The notes under the pieces: model-generated
Database searches by the model: none
What the model saw: the letters and a program-made list of their open reading frames with translations, nothing else
Told to the model about the DNA's origin: nothing
Source of the DNA: Fluviicoccus sp.
GTDB lineage: Bacteria; Pseudomonadota; Gammaproteobacteria; Pseudomonadales; Moraxellaceae
Direction: 5' to 3'
DNA length: 64,000 bases
Assembly: GCF_030646115.1 (NCBI RefSeq)
Contig: NZ_JAUSMX010000009.1
Location: 372,001-436,000, forward strand
Program-made: the position numbers and the translations under genes
Part shown: piece by piece, positions 51,914-64,000 of the stretch
How positions within the stretch are numbered: the stretch's first letter is position 1
Layout of the letters: each line of letters begins with the position of its first letter

Positions 51914-52987
51914 TCAGCGCCAGATGCGCTCGACACGACCGGTAATCCGGCAAAAAAGCTCGTAGCTGATGGTTCCGGCGTGAGCGGCGACTTCATCAGC
52001 CGGCAATCCTTCCCCCCATAGCACCGCATGATCTCCGGGTTGTACCGGCTCGTCACTGACATCAACGGTAATCATGTCCATGCTGACGCGTCCGACCAAC
52101 GGGTAACGCCGGCCGTTGATCAGCACCGGCGTTCCGGAGGGCGCATGCCGCGGGTATCCGTCGCCATAACCGATGGCGACGACCGCCAGCCTGGTCGGCT
52201 GCCGGGATGTCCAGGTGGCTCCATAACCCACCGCTTCCCCGGCGGAGATATCTCGAACGGCAATGACGCGGGAGTGCAGTGTCATGACCGGCTCCAGGTC
52301 GAGGTCAGCCGCTGTCCGATCGGCAAATGGTGAGGATCCATAAAGCATGATGCCGGGGCGAACCCATTGATGATGGACTTCAGGACGGCCGAGAATAGCG
52401 GCTGAGTTGGCGAGGCTGCGCGGCATGGCGGGCAAGCGGGCGGCCAGGGCATTCATGACAGTGGTCTGGTGTTCGGTCTGTAGGGACGTTGTGACATCGG
52501 CCGCTGCAAAATGGCTGCACAACACAATGCGGACAACCGAAGGCAATGCCTCCAGCCGCTGGTAAGCCAAGACGGCTTCGGACGGAGAGAAACCCAGCCG
52601 GTGCATGCCGCTATCCACTTTCAGCCACACCGTCAGTGGTGGTCCGGAAGGGTGTTTTTCCAGCAAGTCCAACTGTTGGGATTGGTGCACTACCAGATAC
52701 ATGTCCAGCGCCCGCGCCGTTGCCAGTTCATAGGCATTGAACACGCCCTCCATCAAGGCAATGGGGGTCTTGATGCCGGCATCGCGCAGCGCCAACGCTT
52801 CTTCCATGAAGGCGACACCCAGGGCATCAACATGAGGAGACAGCCAGGACGCAACCAGGGAGGCGCCGTGGCCGTATGCGTCCGCCTTGACCATGGCCAG
52901 CACCCGGGATTGCGGGGCGCAGGCGCGCACGCGGGCCATGTTGTGCAGCAGGGCGGAGCGGCTCAGGGTCAGGGTGGCGTCACGCAT
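51914..52987 (-). CDS. alr: Alanine racemase
   Basis: A 357-residue PLP enzyme making D-alanine for peptidoglycan. The PLP lysine is in VKADAYGHG (near residue 34), the catalytic tyrosine in AVGYGATWTS, and GRVSMDMITVD follows. It starts 3 bases after the dnaB stop on the same strand, so the two are one transcript. Confidence 0.95.
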   Translation of the reverse strand: MRDATLTLSRSALLHNMARVRACAPQSRVLAMVKADAYGHGASLVASWLSPHVDALGVAFMEEALALRDAGIKTPIALMEGVFNAYELATARALDMYLVVHQSQQLDLLEKHPSGPPLTVWLKVDSGMHRLGFSPSEAVLAYQRLEALPSVVRIVLCSHFAAADVTTSLQTEHQTTVMNALAARLPAMPRSLANSAAILGRPEVHHQWVRPGIMLYGSSPFADRTAADLDLEPVMTLHSRVIAVRDISAGEAVGYGATWTSRQPTRLAVVAIGYGDGYPRHAPSGTPVLINGRRYPLVGRVSMDMITVDVSDEPVQPGDHAVLWGEGLPADEVAAHAGTISYELFCRITGRVERIWR

Positions 52988-52990
52988 CGT

Positions 52991-54391
52991 TTACTCGTCA
53001 TCCGCGCGGTAATATTCCGGAGCCAGATCCTTGAACCGGCTCAAATGACCGACAAACGCCAGTCTGGCGGTGCCGATGGGGCCGTTACGCTGCTTGGCGA
53101 TAATGATTTCCGCCGTGCCCTTGTCCTTGGAGTCGGTGTTATAGACTTCATCGCGATAAATGAACATGATCAAGTCGGCATCCTGTTCGATGGCGCCGGA
53201 TTCGCGGAGATCGGACATGACCGGTCGCTTATTGGGGCGTTGTTCCAGGTTACGGCTCAACTGAGACAGTGCAACCACCGGGCATTTCAGTTCTTTTGCT
53301 AGCGCTTTCATCGAACGTGATATTTCACCCACTTCGTTGACGCGGTTGTTTTCCATGCCGGGCACCCGCATCAGCTGCAGGTAGTCGACCATCACCAGGC
53401 CCATCTTGCCGTCGTGGTCACGGGCAATGCGGCGCGCCCGGGCACGGACTTCATTGGGGGGCAGTGCGGCGCTGTCATCAATATACAGTTTCTTGTCACT
53501 GAGCTGGGTTACGGCGGATGCCAGCCGGGGCCAGTCATCCTCTTCCAGTTTGCCGGAGCGGACCCGGCTCTGATCGACACCGCCAATCGAAGACAGCATC
53601 CGCAGCAGCAACTGTTCGGCGGGCATTTCCATGGAAAACACGACAGCAGGCAAATCCGAGTTGAAAATTACACTTTCCACCAGATTCATGGCGAAGGTGG
53701 TCTTTCCCATACTGGGACGCGCCGCGACAATGATCAGGTCACTGCGCTGCATGCCGAAAGTGCGGTTGTCGAGATCGCTAAAGCCAGTGGTGAGGCCGGT
53801 GATGGGCTCGGTGGAGTGATACAGTTCGTCGATTTTTTCCAGAGTTTTCGCCAGCAAGGGCTTGATCAGCTGCGGTCCGTTTTTGGAGTCACGGCTCTTC
53901 TGTTGCTCGGCAATGGCAAAAATCTTGGTTTCCGCCTGGTCGAGAATGCTTGTGGCCGATTGTCCCTTGGGCTGGTAGGCAATATTGGCGATATCGCCGC
54001 TGGCGGAGATCAACTGGCGCAGTACCGAGAATTCACGCACCCGCTCGGCATAAGCCTCAATATTGGCGGTGGTGGCCGGGGAGTCCTTGAGGATTTGCCC
54101 CAGATAGGACTCGCCACCGGCCTTGTCCAGCAGATGCATGTCTTCCAGCCACTTGGCCACCAGGATGGCGTCACAAGGCTGGTCACTATTGATCAGCGTG
54201 GCAATGGCGCGAAAGATCATGGTGTGCCGCGGGGAGTAAAAGTCCTTTTCGCTGACAATTTCAGTGACATTGTCCCAGGCGCCGGGATCGGCCATCAGGC
54301 CGGACAGGATGGCCTGTTCCAGCGTCAGGCTGTGCGGCGGCACCTTCAGGCTGGTGACAACATCGGATTCAGCGGACAGCGATGGAATCAT
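52991..54391 (-). CDS. dnaB: Replicative DNA helicase DnaB
   Basis: A 466-residue hexameric helicase that unwinds DNA at the replication fork. An N-terminal primase-interacting domain (LKVPPHSLTLEQAILSGLM) precedes a RecA-type motor with Walker A ARPSMGKTTF and Walker B LVMVDYLQLM, then SRNLEQRPNKRP. The ATG at 54391 fits the family; the longer frame is not conserved. No intein is seen. Confidence 0.96.
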   Translation of the reverse strand: MIPSLSAESDVVTSLKVPPHSLTLEQAILSGLMADPGAWDNVTEIVSEKDFYSPRHTMIFRAIATLINSDQPCDAILVAKWLEDMHLLDKAGGESYLGQILKDSPATTANIEAYAERVREFSVLRQLISASGDIANIAYQPKGQSATSILDQAETKIFAIAEQQKSRDSKNGPQLIKPLLAKTLEKIDELYHSTEPITGLTTGFSDLDNRTFGMQRSDLIIVAARPSMGKTTFAMNLVESVIFNSDLPAVVFSMEMPAEQLLLRMLSSIGGVDQSRVRSGKLEEDDWPRLASAVTQLSDKKLYIDDSAALPPNEVRARARRIARDHDGKMGLVMVDYLQLMRVPGMENNRVNEVGEISRSMKALAKELKCPVVALSQLSRNLEQRPNKRPVMSDLRESGAIEQDADLIMFIYRDEVYNTDSKDKGTAEIIIAKQRNGPIGTARLAFVGHLSRFKDLAPEYYRADDE

Positions 54392-54548
54392 GGAGTACCG
54401 GCAGTCTGAGTAAAAGGAATACAAGCCCCGTGACAGGGGCGACCTGTTTCTGGATGGAATAGGGAAGGGGGATTTATGGCTATTATTCCTGCTCGGCGCG
54501 GTTCGCACAAGCGGCCAAGTGTGACGAAAGCCATGATACGCCGAAAAC

Positions 54549-54585
54549 AAAAAAGGCGTCGAACCTAAGAGGTTCGACGCCTTTT
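54549..54585 (-). terminator. Terminator of the rpsF-rpsR-rplI operon
   Basis: A perfect 15-bp stem, AAAAGGCGTCGAACC / GGTTCGACGCCTTTT, loop TAAGA, with a T-run on the minus strand. It separates rplI from dnaB. Confidence 0.92.
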
Positions 54586-54605
54586 CGGCAGTGCGTTGTC
54601 CGAGC

Positions 54606-55055
54606 TTACTCGGCAACCACCGTGACGCTGACTTCGGCGTTCACGTCGCTGTGCAGATGCAGGGCAACAGTGTAAGCACCGGTGTTGCGCAGGGCACCGT
54701 TAGGCAGGCGCACTTCGCTCTTGTCAACGGCAACGCCAGCGGCCGTAATGGCGTCGGCGATGTCACGGGTGCCAACTGAACCGAACAGCTTGCCTTCGTC
54801 GCCGGACTTGGCGGCGATGACGACAGCGATTTCGGCCAGCTGGGCGGCGCGGGCCTGGGCGGCGGAAAGCACTTCGGCTTCCTGACGTTCCAGTTCGGCG
54901 CGGCGGGCGTCAAAGGCGGCGATGTTGGCTTCGGTAGCCGGCACAGCCTTGCCCTTGGGGATCAGGAAGTTGCGGCCATAGCCGGACTTGACACTGACGC
55001 GGGAACCCAGGGAACCCAGGTTCTTGACCTTCTCAAGAAGAATAATGTCCATCAC
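54606..55055 (-). CDS. rplI: 50S ribosomal protein L9
   Basis: 149 residues: [21 protein letters not shown] at the start as two segments, then the lysine-rich central helix and the C-terminal domain [16 protein letters not shown]. It is the last gene of the ribosomal operon before the terminator. Confidence 0.97.
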   Translation of the reverse strand: MMDIILLEKVKNLGSLGSRVSVKSGYGRNFLIPKGKAVPATEANIAAFDARRAELERQEAEVLSAAQARAAQLAEIAVVIAAKSGDEGKLFGSVGTRDIADAITAAGVAVDKSEVRLPNGALRNTGAYTVALHLHSDVNAEVSVTVVAE

Positions 55056-55062
55056 TCACCCC

Positions 55063-55290
55063 TTACTGATGGTTGTCGGTGTACGGCAGCAGGGCCAGAT
55101 AGCGGGCTTGCTTGATGGCAAGGGCCAGCTGACGCTGATAACGGGCTTTCGTACCGGTGATGCGGCTCGGAACGATCTTGCCGTTTTCAGTGACGTACTG
55201 CTTGAGGGTTTCAGTGTCTTTGTAGTCGATATAATCAACTTTTTCCGCAGTAAAGCGGCAGAACTTGCGACGACGGTAAAAACGCGCCAT
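55063..55290 (-). CDS. rpsR: 30S ribosomal protein S18
   Basis: 75 residues; [20 protein letters not shown] and [19 protein letters not shown] are the S18 signature. AGGAG precedes the start. No priB lies between rpsF and rpsR (17-bp gap), unlike in enterobacteria. Confidence 0.97.
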   Translation of the reverse strand: MARFYRRRKFCRFTAEKVDYIDYKDTETLKQYVTENGKIVPSRITGTKARYQRQLALAIKQARYLALLPYTDNHQ

Positions 55291-55307
55291 GACGATTCTC
55301 CTGGAGA

Positions 55308-55691
55308 TTAGCCTTCGCTGTCAGAGGACAGGGATTCTTCGCTGCGGGCAGCCTTGCGGGCGCGCTTTTCTTCGGCGCTCTTGGCCAGCAGCGACTCTTC
55401 GGTAATGGCCTTGTCGCGACGGATGATGATGTTACGGATAACGGCATCGTTGTAGCGGAAGGCTTCGCCGAGTTCATCAACGATCTTCTGGTCGCACTCG
55501 ATGTTCAGCAGAACATAGTGGGCCTTGTGGACCTTGTTGATGGGATAGGCGAGTTGGCGACGGCCCCAATCTTCCAGGCGGTGTACTTGGCCGCCGGATT
55601 CTTTCACCGTGTTGGTGTAACGCTCCACCATGGCAGAGACTTGCTCGCTCTGGTCCGGATGGACCAGCAGCACGATTTCGTAATGACGCAT
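55308..55691 (-). CDS. rpsF: 30S ribosomal protein S6
   Basis: 127 residues; [33 protein letters not shown] and AHYVLLNIE are typical of S6. An acidic Ser/Glu-rich tail ends the protein, a site that in some bacteria is glutamylated by RimK. It leads the operon. Confidence 0.97.
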   Translation of the reverse strand: MRHYEIVLLVHPDQSEQVSAMVERYTNTVKESGGQVHRLEDWGRRQLAYPINKVHKAHYVLLNIECDQKIVDELGEAFRYNDAVIRNIIIRRDKAITEESLLAKSAEEKRARKAARSEESLSSDSEG

Positions 55692-55843
55692 GACAGCTCC
55701 TTACGGGTTAACAGCCCAGGCCGGATTTGACAAGGGCAAGGAGTGGTGGCCATTCCCGCAGGAACGACCGAGGATCCCGGTCACTTGGACAGGGGTCGGG
55801 CATTCTACGCCATTGGCTGGAACGTAGCAATTATTTTCAGGCA

Positions 55844-56518
55844 TCAAAGCCAACCGCGCTCCGCCAGGGAGATGATGTCGCCGTCGCCGACCACCAGATG
55901 GTCGAGTACTCGGACATCCACCAGCGCCAAAGCGGATTTCAGGCGTTCCGTTATTTGCCGGTCGGCGGCGGACGGTTCGGCATGGCCGGATGGATGGTTA
56001 TGGGAAAAAATGACGCCGGCCGCATGCAGGGCGAGGGCGCGCTTGACGACTTCGCGGGGATGAACCGCGCAACTGTCCAGGGTTCCCCGGAACAACTCTT
56101 CAAATGAAAGCAGACGGTTTTGGGTGTCGAGAAACAGGGCGGCAAAAACTTCATGCCGCTGGTGGCGGAGACGGGAGCGGAGAAAGCTGCGCACCATGCC
56201 GGGGCTGGTCAGCAGGTCACCGGTATTCAGCGTCTGTTCAAGGTGGCGGCGCCCCAGTTCCATCGAGGCCATCAGCAGGGCGTATTTGGCGGGCCCGATG
56301 CCTTCCCGGGATAGTACGCGGTCGGCATCGGATTCCAGCAGGTTGCGCAAGGACCCGAAATGGCTGATCAGGTCGCGCCCAATGTCAACCGCCGTCTTGC
56401 GGGTGGTGCCGGTGCGCAGAAAAACAGCCAGCAGTTCGGCATCGGAAAGAAAATGGGCGCCGCGCTGCAAAAGCTTCTCGCGCGGACGTTCATCAGCGGG
56501 CCAGTCGGTAATGGGCAT
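55844..56518 (-). CDS. radC: RadC family JAB-domain protein
   Basis: A 224-residue protein with an N-terminal helix-hairpin-helix ([13 protein letters not shown]) and a C-terminal JAB/MPN metalloprotease-like domain. The metal motif is [15 protein letters not shown] (near 170-185). The role in DNA repair is uncertain in the family. ATG 56518 has AAGGA 8 bases upstream. It is divergent from coaBC. Confidence 0.93.
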   Translation of the reverse strand: MPITDWPADERPREKLLQRGAHFLSDAELLAVFLRTGTTRKTAVDIGRDLISHFGSLRNLLESDADRVLSREGIGPAKYALLMASMELGRRHLEQTLNTGDLLTSPGMVRSFLRSRLRHQRHEVFAALFLDTQNRLLSFEELFRGTLDSCAVHPREVVKRALALHAAGVIFSHNHPSGHAEPSAADRQITERLKSALALVDVRVLDHLVVGDGDIISLAERGWL

Positions 56519-56590
56519 CATCAAGTCCTTTTGGATAGTCAAGGCAAATGGTATTGTTGGCGCTTTGGTTTTTCAGCCGCAAACGTCCAT

Positions 56591-57799
56591 ATGCTTGTCA
56601 ATCTTAGCAATAAACGCATCCTCCTGGGTATCAGCGGCGGCATTGCCGCTTACAAAAGCGCCGATCTGGTGCGGAGGCTCCGTGATGCCGGCGCAGAGGT
56701 TCGCGTGGTGATGACGGCTGCCGCCTGCCAGTTCATTACTCCGTTGACACTGCAGGCACTGTCCGGACATCCCGTGCATACCGAGTTGCTGGACCCCGAG
56801 GCTGAGGCGGGCATGGGTCATATCGAGCTGGCGCGCTGGGCCGATCTGGTGCTGGTGGCGCCGGCCAGCGCCGACGTCATCGCCCGGTTGGCCGCCGGGC
56901 TGGCCAACGATTTGCTGACCACTCTCTGGCTGGCCTGTCCGGGTATCAAGGTAATCGCCCCGGCCATGAACCAGCAGATGTGGGTTTCATCGCCAACCAG
57001 GGAAAATGTTGAGTGCCTGCTGGGAAGAGGCGTGGTTGTTCTCGGGCCGGCATCAGGCAGTCAGGCCTGCGGTGATGTGGGCGCCGGCCGCATGCTGGAG
57101 GCTGTGGAACTGGCCCGGCACTGCGCCGGACTATTCGCCACCGGCAGCCTGGCCGGACGACGCGTGGTAATTACGGCCGGGCCCACACGCGAACCTATTG
57201 ATCCGGTGCGCTATGTCAGCAACCACAGTTCAGGCAAAATGGGCTATGCCTTGGCTCAGGCCTGTGTCGAGGCAGGGGCGAGAGTCACGCTGATCAGCGG
57301 GCCAGTGCACTTGCCGACCCCCGAACGCGTGCAACGGATCAATGTCGGCAGCGCACTGGAGATGCTGTCAGTTGCTGAATCCGCCGTGAGTGATGGCTGT
57401 GATATCTTCATCGCCACCGCTGCGGTGGCGGATTATCGTCCAGTCAGCGTGGCGGAGCACAAGATCAAGAAAACCGGTGATGCGCTAACCATTGAACTGG
57501 TGCGCAACCCGGACATTGTCGCCACCGTGGCGTCACGGCCGGATCGTCCGTTTGTAGTCGGTTTTGCGGCAGAAACGCGTCAGGTGGAGGAATACGCCAA
57601 GGGCAAGCTCCGGGACAAGCGTCTGGACATGATCGCCTGCAACGATGTTTCGCGAGCGGATATCGGTTTCCAGAGTGATGACAACGCCATGGTGGTTTTT
57701 TGGGACGGAGGCTCGCAACGGCTCGACAAGGCTCCCAAAACTCTGATCGCCCGTGAACTGGTGAGCCTGATCGCCCGACAGATCAATCCATCCCTCTAA
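56591..57799 (+). CDS. coaBC: Coenzyme A biosynthesis bifunctional protein CoaBC
   Basis: A 402-residue protein carrying phosphopantothenoylcysteine decarboxylase and synthetase. [19 protein letters not shown] and APAMNQQMW are the flavin decarboxylase half; [27 protein letters not shown] and [10 protein letters not shown] are the synthetase half. Cytoplasmic, for CoA from pantothenate. It is followed by dut after 16 bases. Confidence 0.96.
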   Translation: MLVNLSNKRILLGISGGIAAYKSADLVRRLRDAGAEVRVVMTAAACQFITPLTLQALSGHPVHTELLDPEAEAGMGHIELARWADLVLVAPASADVIARLAAGLANDLLTTLWLACPGIKVIAPAMNQQMWVSSPTRENVECLLGRGVVVLGPASGSQACGDVGAGRMLEAVELARHCAGLFATGSLAGRRVVITAGPTREPIDPVRYVSNHSSGKMGYALAQACVEAGARVTLISGPVHLPTPERVQRINVGSALEMLSVAESAVSDGCDIFIATAAVADYRPVSVAEHKIKKTGDALTIELVRNPDIVATVASRPDRPFVVGFAAETRQVEEYAKGKLRDKRLDMIACNDVSRADIGFQSDDNAMVVFWDGGSQRLDKAPKTLIARELVSLIARQINPSL

Positions 57800-57815
57800 A
57801 TTGAAAGCCAAAACC

Positions 57816-58268
57816 ATGAAACTTCAGGTCAAGATTCTTAACTCCCGGATTGGCACGGATTTCCCGCTGCCTGCCTACGCTACCGACGGATCGGCCGGAC
57901 TGGACTTGCGCGCCTGCCTGGACGCCCCGCTGACACTGGAGCCGGGGCAGACCGTGCTGGTGGGTACTGGTCTCTCAATCTACATCGGTAACCCGGGCTT
58001 TGCCGGGCTGGTGCTTCCCCGCTCGGGGCTGGGTCACAAACATGGTATCGTTTTGGGAAATCTGGTGGGGCTGATAGATTCCGACTATCAGGGAGAGTTG
58101 ATGATTTCCTGCTGGAACCGGGGGGCTTCTACCTTTACCATTCAGCCGGGAGAGCGTATTGCCCAGTATGTTCTGGTGCCGGTCATCCAGACAGAGCTTG
58201 CAGTGGTAAGCGACTTTCAGTCAACAGCACGAGGGGGCGGCGGTTTCGGTCATTCGGGCTCGCATTGA
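57816..58268 (+). CDS. dut: dUTP diphosphatase
   Basis: A 150-residue trimeric dUTPase, which keeps uracil out of DNA and supplies dUMP. The five motifs are present: [46 protein letters not shown] and the C-terminal arm [14 protein letters not shown] 57816 matches the family start, 16 bases after coaBC. Confidence 0.96.
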   Translation: MKLQVKILNSRIGTDFPLPAYATDGSAGLDLRACLDAPLTLEPGQTVLVGTGLSIYIGNPGFAGLVLPRSGLGHKHGIVLGNLVGLIDSDYQGELMISCWNRGASTFTIQPGERIAQYVLVPVIQTELAVVSDFQSTARGGGGFGHSGSH

Positions 58269-58316
58269 CGGCGGGCATTAAACAATAATCCGGGTCTGCT
58301 GAGGGGAGAGAATAAA

Positions 58317-61759
<3,443 letters not shown>

Positions 61760-61761
61760 AG

Positions 61762-62433
61762 TCAGGGTGAAGGAGGGGGGGCTATTGCCGGTAACCCTCC
61801 CTTGTTGCTTTCAAGTTCGGTCAGTCTCTGGATAATACCTATGAAGTCCTGCCGGACTTTAGCCTGCTCCGCGCGCTGGCTGGCGACGAGCGAATTCAGG
61901 TCCTGAATCTGCAGTTCGTACTGGTGGATTTGGTCCTTGGTTTGATTGGTAAGTGACTTGCCGGAACGTTCCTGATCCGCAGCATGTTCCACCAGTTCGG
62001 AGCGTAGCCGCTTCAGGCGCATTAGTTGGATCGCATTGTAACCAATACTGGTCTCAAGCGTATCCAGCAGGCGGTTTCGTGCCAGTTCTGCGTCCCGAGA
62101 GGAGGAATAAAGCCTGAGGATACGCGCGTCCTCCTGTTGCCGGCGAAGCATGGCATCACGCCGTACCTTGTCCTTCTGGTAGGCATCCTCATTGAAAGCC
62201 GGTATACGGCGAAGTACCTGCATGTTCCTGTCAAGTATGTCATAGCCGCGCTTAACATGCTCTTCGGTAATCTGATCGCTTAGTGTGGGAATTCCGCCTT
62301 CACTGAAAAAACGGTACCAGCGTTTCGGTTCTGATCCTGCAGGGGCGTTGGAGGTGGCGGCAATGGCAAATTCAGCGCCCAGCGACAAAGCCAGCACCAA
62401 TACCCTCAAAATGACCTTGCCTGATAGACTCAT
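61762..62433 (-). CDS. Periplasmic coiled-coil protein, DUF4124-like
   Basis: A 223-residue exported protein. A signal peptide (MSLSGKVILRVLVLALSLGA and FAIAA) precedes KRWYRFFSEGGIPTLSDQIT, which resembles the DUF4124 start, and a long coiled coil (about 95-200). ATG 62433 is chosen for the signal peptide. It ends 2 bases after argB and is convergent with it. The function is unknown. Confidence 0.68.
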   Translation of the reverse strand: MSLSGKVILRVLVLALSLGAEFAIAATSNAPAGSEPKRWYRFFSEGGIPTLSDQITEEHVKRGYDILDRNMQVLRRIPAFNEDAYQKDKVRRDAMLRRQQEDARILRLYSSSRDAELARNRLLDTLETSIGYNAIQLMRLKRLRSELVEHAADQERSGKSLTNQTKDQIHQYELQIQDLNSLVASQRAEQAKVRQDFIGIIQRLTELESNKGGLPAIAPPPSP

Positions 62434-62484
62434 GGATACGCCCGATACTTCATGTAATTCTTGTCCAACTATTCTAGTCATAGG

Positions 62485-63258
62485 ATGCGCCCCGTGTCAG
62501 CCACTGAACTGTTGATTTTGTTTGTGGTTTCATTAGCGGCCAACTTGTTGTCGGCTTTGGCGGGCGGTGGCGCCGGATTACTGCAGTTGCCGGCATTGCT
62601 GATTCTCGGTTTACCGTTCGGCACGGCGCTGGCGACACACAAGATTGCCAGTGTTGCTTTGGGGGTGGGGGCTGGGCTCCGGCATTTCCAGAACCGCACC
62701 CTGGCGTCAGGCTTGTCAATGCTGATTCTGGTGGCCGGGCTGCCCGGGGTTTGGCTGGGAACCCGGATCATATTGTCTGTTCCCGAGCGTTTGGCGGAAT
62801 TGAGTCTCGGTCTTCTGACATTGGGTTTGGGAGGCTACTCCTTCTGCAAGCCGCAACTGGGTCAACATAGTGTCGAAACGCGGCACGACTGGAGAGGGCT
62901 CTTGGGCGGAGGGGTGGTATTGTTTCTGATAGGCATGCTAAACGGGTCCTTGACCTCGGGAACCGGACTGTTTGTCACCATTTGGCTGGTGCGTTGGTTC
63001 GGACTGGATTTTATGACAGCCGTGTCATATACCCTGATTCTGGTGGGATTGTTCTGGAATGGTGCGGGTGCCTTGCTGCTCGGACTGCAGGCGCCGATAG
63101 CCTGGAGCTGGCTGCCTCCCCTGATTGCTGGCTCATTGATTGGCGGCTATGCCGGAGCGCACTGGAGCTTGCTGAAAGGTAATGCCTGGGTCAAGCGCTC
63201 CTTCGAGGTATTGACGGTTCTGGTCGGTCTACACCTGATTCTGGATGCCATCAGATAA
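62485..63258 (+). CDS. TauE/SafE family permease
   Basis: A 257-residue inner-membrane protein with about eight helices of the sulfite exporter TauE/SafE family. SALAGGGAGLLQLPALLILG and TGLFVTIWLVRWFGLDF are typical. Substrates in the family are sulfur or organic anions; this one is unassigned. It is divergent from the periplasmic coiled-coil gene and overlaps the 3' end of the EAL gene by 30 bases. Confidence 0.82.
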   Translation: MRPVSATELLILFVVSLAANLLSALAGGGAGLLQLPALLILGLPFGTALATHKIASVALGVGAGLRHFQNRTLASGLSMLILVAGLPGVWLGTRIILSVPERLAELSLGLLTLGLGGYSFCKPQLGQHSVETRHDWRGLLGGGVVLFLIGMLNGSLTSGTGLFVTIWLVRWFGLDFMTAVSYTLILVGLFWNGAGALLLGLQAPIAWSWLPPLIAGSLIGGYAGAHWSLLKGNAWVKRSFEVLTVLVGLHLILDAIR

Positions 63259-64000
63259 TGCGCAGGAACTGCGCCGGGCTGCATCCCATGCGATCAACTC
63301 GTCCAGCCGCATTGGGGCACCCGGCATGTAGCCTTGAACTGAATGACACTTGAGCGATGCCAGCAGTTTCCATTGATCATTGTTTTCAACACCTTTGGCA
63401 ATTATCTCCCACCCCATGTGGCCAGCCATGGAGATCAGTGCTGCCAAAATATCATGATCATGTGTCACTTCATTCGAACTCAACAGGCATCGATCCAGTT
63501 TGAGTGCAGAAATGGGTAAGGTTTTAAGCCAAAGCAGGGAAGAAGAACCGGTACCGAAATCATCAACCACCAGCCGAATGCCTGAACCCTGCAAGCGGGA
63601 AAGGAAGGCTGGAGCTTTGTGCCGGAATTCAAAAAGAATGGATTCGGAAATTTCAAGCCTGAACGTAGCAGGACTGACGCCTTCTTCCTCAAGGATACGC
63701 ACAGTATCCGCCACAAACCGTTCATTGTTCATGTTCAGGGAAGAGCAGTTCATGCTGATATGCAAGCCGTGGAAAATTCCTGAAAGAATAGTCAGATCCT
63801 TGCAAATGCGACGGATCACCCAAGTGTCAATCAGGTCAATGAACCCGTTGAATTCTGCAATATTGATGAAATGGTCCGGAGTGAGAATGCCCTTGACCGG
63901 GTGCTGCCATCTGACCAAGGCCTCTACTGAGCATAGCGTGTTGTTGTCCAGTGAAAGCACCGGCTGGTAGAGCAGGAAGAGTTCTGATTCGGTAATGGCC
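63229..64000 (-). CDS. EAL-domain protein, 3' part, probably degenerate
   Basis: The gene continues past the window end; about 256 residues are visible, starting within FLLYQPV and covering the EAL fold. EALVRWQHP, ISMNCSS, RLEISES, VVDDFGTGSS and QGYMPGAP are kept. The motif usually read AEGVE is AKGVE, placing lysine where the family general-base glutamate sits. It therefore may bind cyclic-di-GMP without hydrolysing it. N-terminal domains are outside the window. Confidence 0.85.
   Translation of the reverse strand, partial: AITESELFLLYQPVLSLDNNTLCSVEALVRWQHPVKGILTPDHFINIAEFNGFIDLIDTWVIRRICKDLTILSGIFHGLHISMNCSSLNMNNERFVADTVRILEEEGVSPATFRLEISESILFEFRHKAPAFLSRLQGSGIRLVVDDFGTGSSSLLWLKTLPISALKLDRCLLSSNEVTHDHDILAALISMAGHMGWEIIAKGVENNDQWKLLASLKCHSVQGYMPGAPMRLDELIAWDAARRSSCALSDGIQNQV

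Noticed and set aside
55291-55307. Missing priB between rpsF and rpsR
   Set aside because: Absence is normal in pseudomonad-like Gammaproteobacteria; not a deletion.

Overview
The window is a gammaproteobacterial chromosome interrupted by one integrated island. The order radC / coaBC / dut / algC-type phosphomannomutase / argB, the order rpoH / DUF423 / thiS / thiG / trmB, and an rpsF-rpsR-rplI operon without priB next to dnaB and alr all resemble Pseudomonas-like Gammaproteobacteria. The split glycine decarboxylase (gcvPA + gcvPB) and the long UmuD proteins differ from typical Pseudomonas. I cannot name the genus.

Left core (1-4620): the 3' end of rpoH, a DUF423 membrane protein, thiS-thiG, trmB, a beta-CASP metallo-beta-lactamase ribonuclease and a lipocalin. 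Then comes an island of about 29.7 kb lying between two identical 47-bp direct repeats (4937-4983 and 34653-34699). The right copy is the 3' part of an intact tRNA-Arg(CCG) gene on the minus strand, and the tyrosine integrase sits just inside the left copy.

Island layout: (a) integrase, an unknown coiled-coil protein, a 563-residue winged-helix-like protein, an inovirus Gp2/YagK-type protein, AlpA and a HerA-like ATPase (5.1-11.8 kb); (b) decayed pieces of a second umuC and of an IS21 istB (11.9-12.5 kb); (c) defence and stress cargo: a DUF262-DUF1524 GmrSD-like nuclease, umuC with a long umuD and a second UmuD-like S24 protein, a DUF5131 / TcmP convergent pair, a single-chain type ISP restriction-modification enzyme, a Kiwa pair (kwaA-kwaB) and a Septu-like ATPase + HNH pair (12.6-28.4 kb); (d) a leftward operon of recombination and unknown genes (RDF-like protein, YqaJ exonuclease, two paralogous small proteins, DUF932, a lipoprotein, a membrane protein) facing an XRE regulator, whose palindromic operator fills the spacer of the operon promoter (28.7-33.9 kb); (e) a zinc-ribbon/glycine-zipper protein and the right end. 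No conjugation genes are visible, so the element is an integrative defence island that would need outside help to transfer.

Right core (34654-64000): tRNA-Arg, cytochrome c5, DUF2788, rep helicase, an SDR oxidoreductase, fluC, the complete glycine cleavage set gcvT-gcvH-gcvPA-gcvPB, rlmI, a large lipoprotein, ilvA, rpiA, trxC, radA, a HEAT-repeat lipoprotein, alr, dnaB, rplI-rpsR-rpsF, radC, coaBC, dut, a membrane-anchored phosphomannomutase, argB, a periplasmic coiled-coil protein, a TauE family permease and the 3' part of an EAL-domain gene cut by the window end.

Points most worth a second look: matching phased repeat modules at both island ends, plus a decayed third copy outside the left end that suggests an earlier related island; UmuD-like paralogs with their own dyads and no LexA-type CTG-N10-CAG box; the DUF5131/TcmP pair; and a stem-loop ahead of almost every gene of the right-hand leftward operon.
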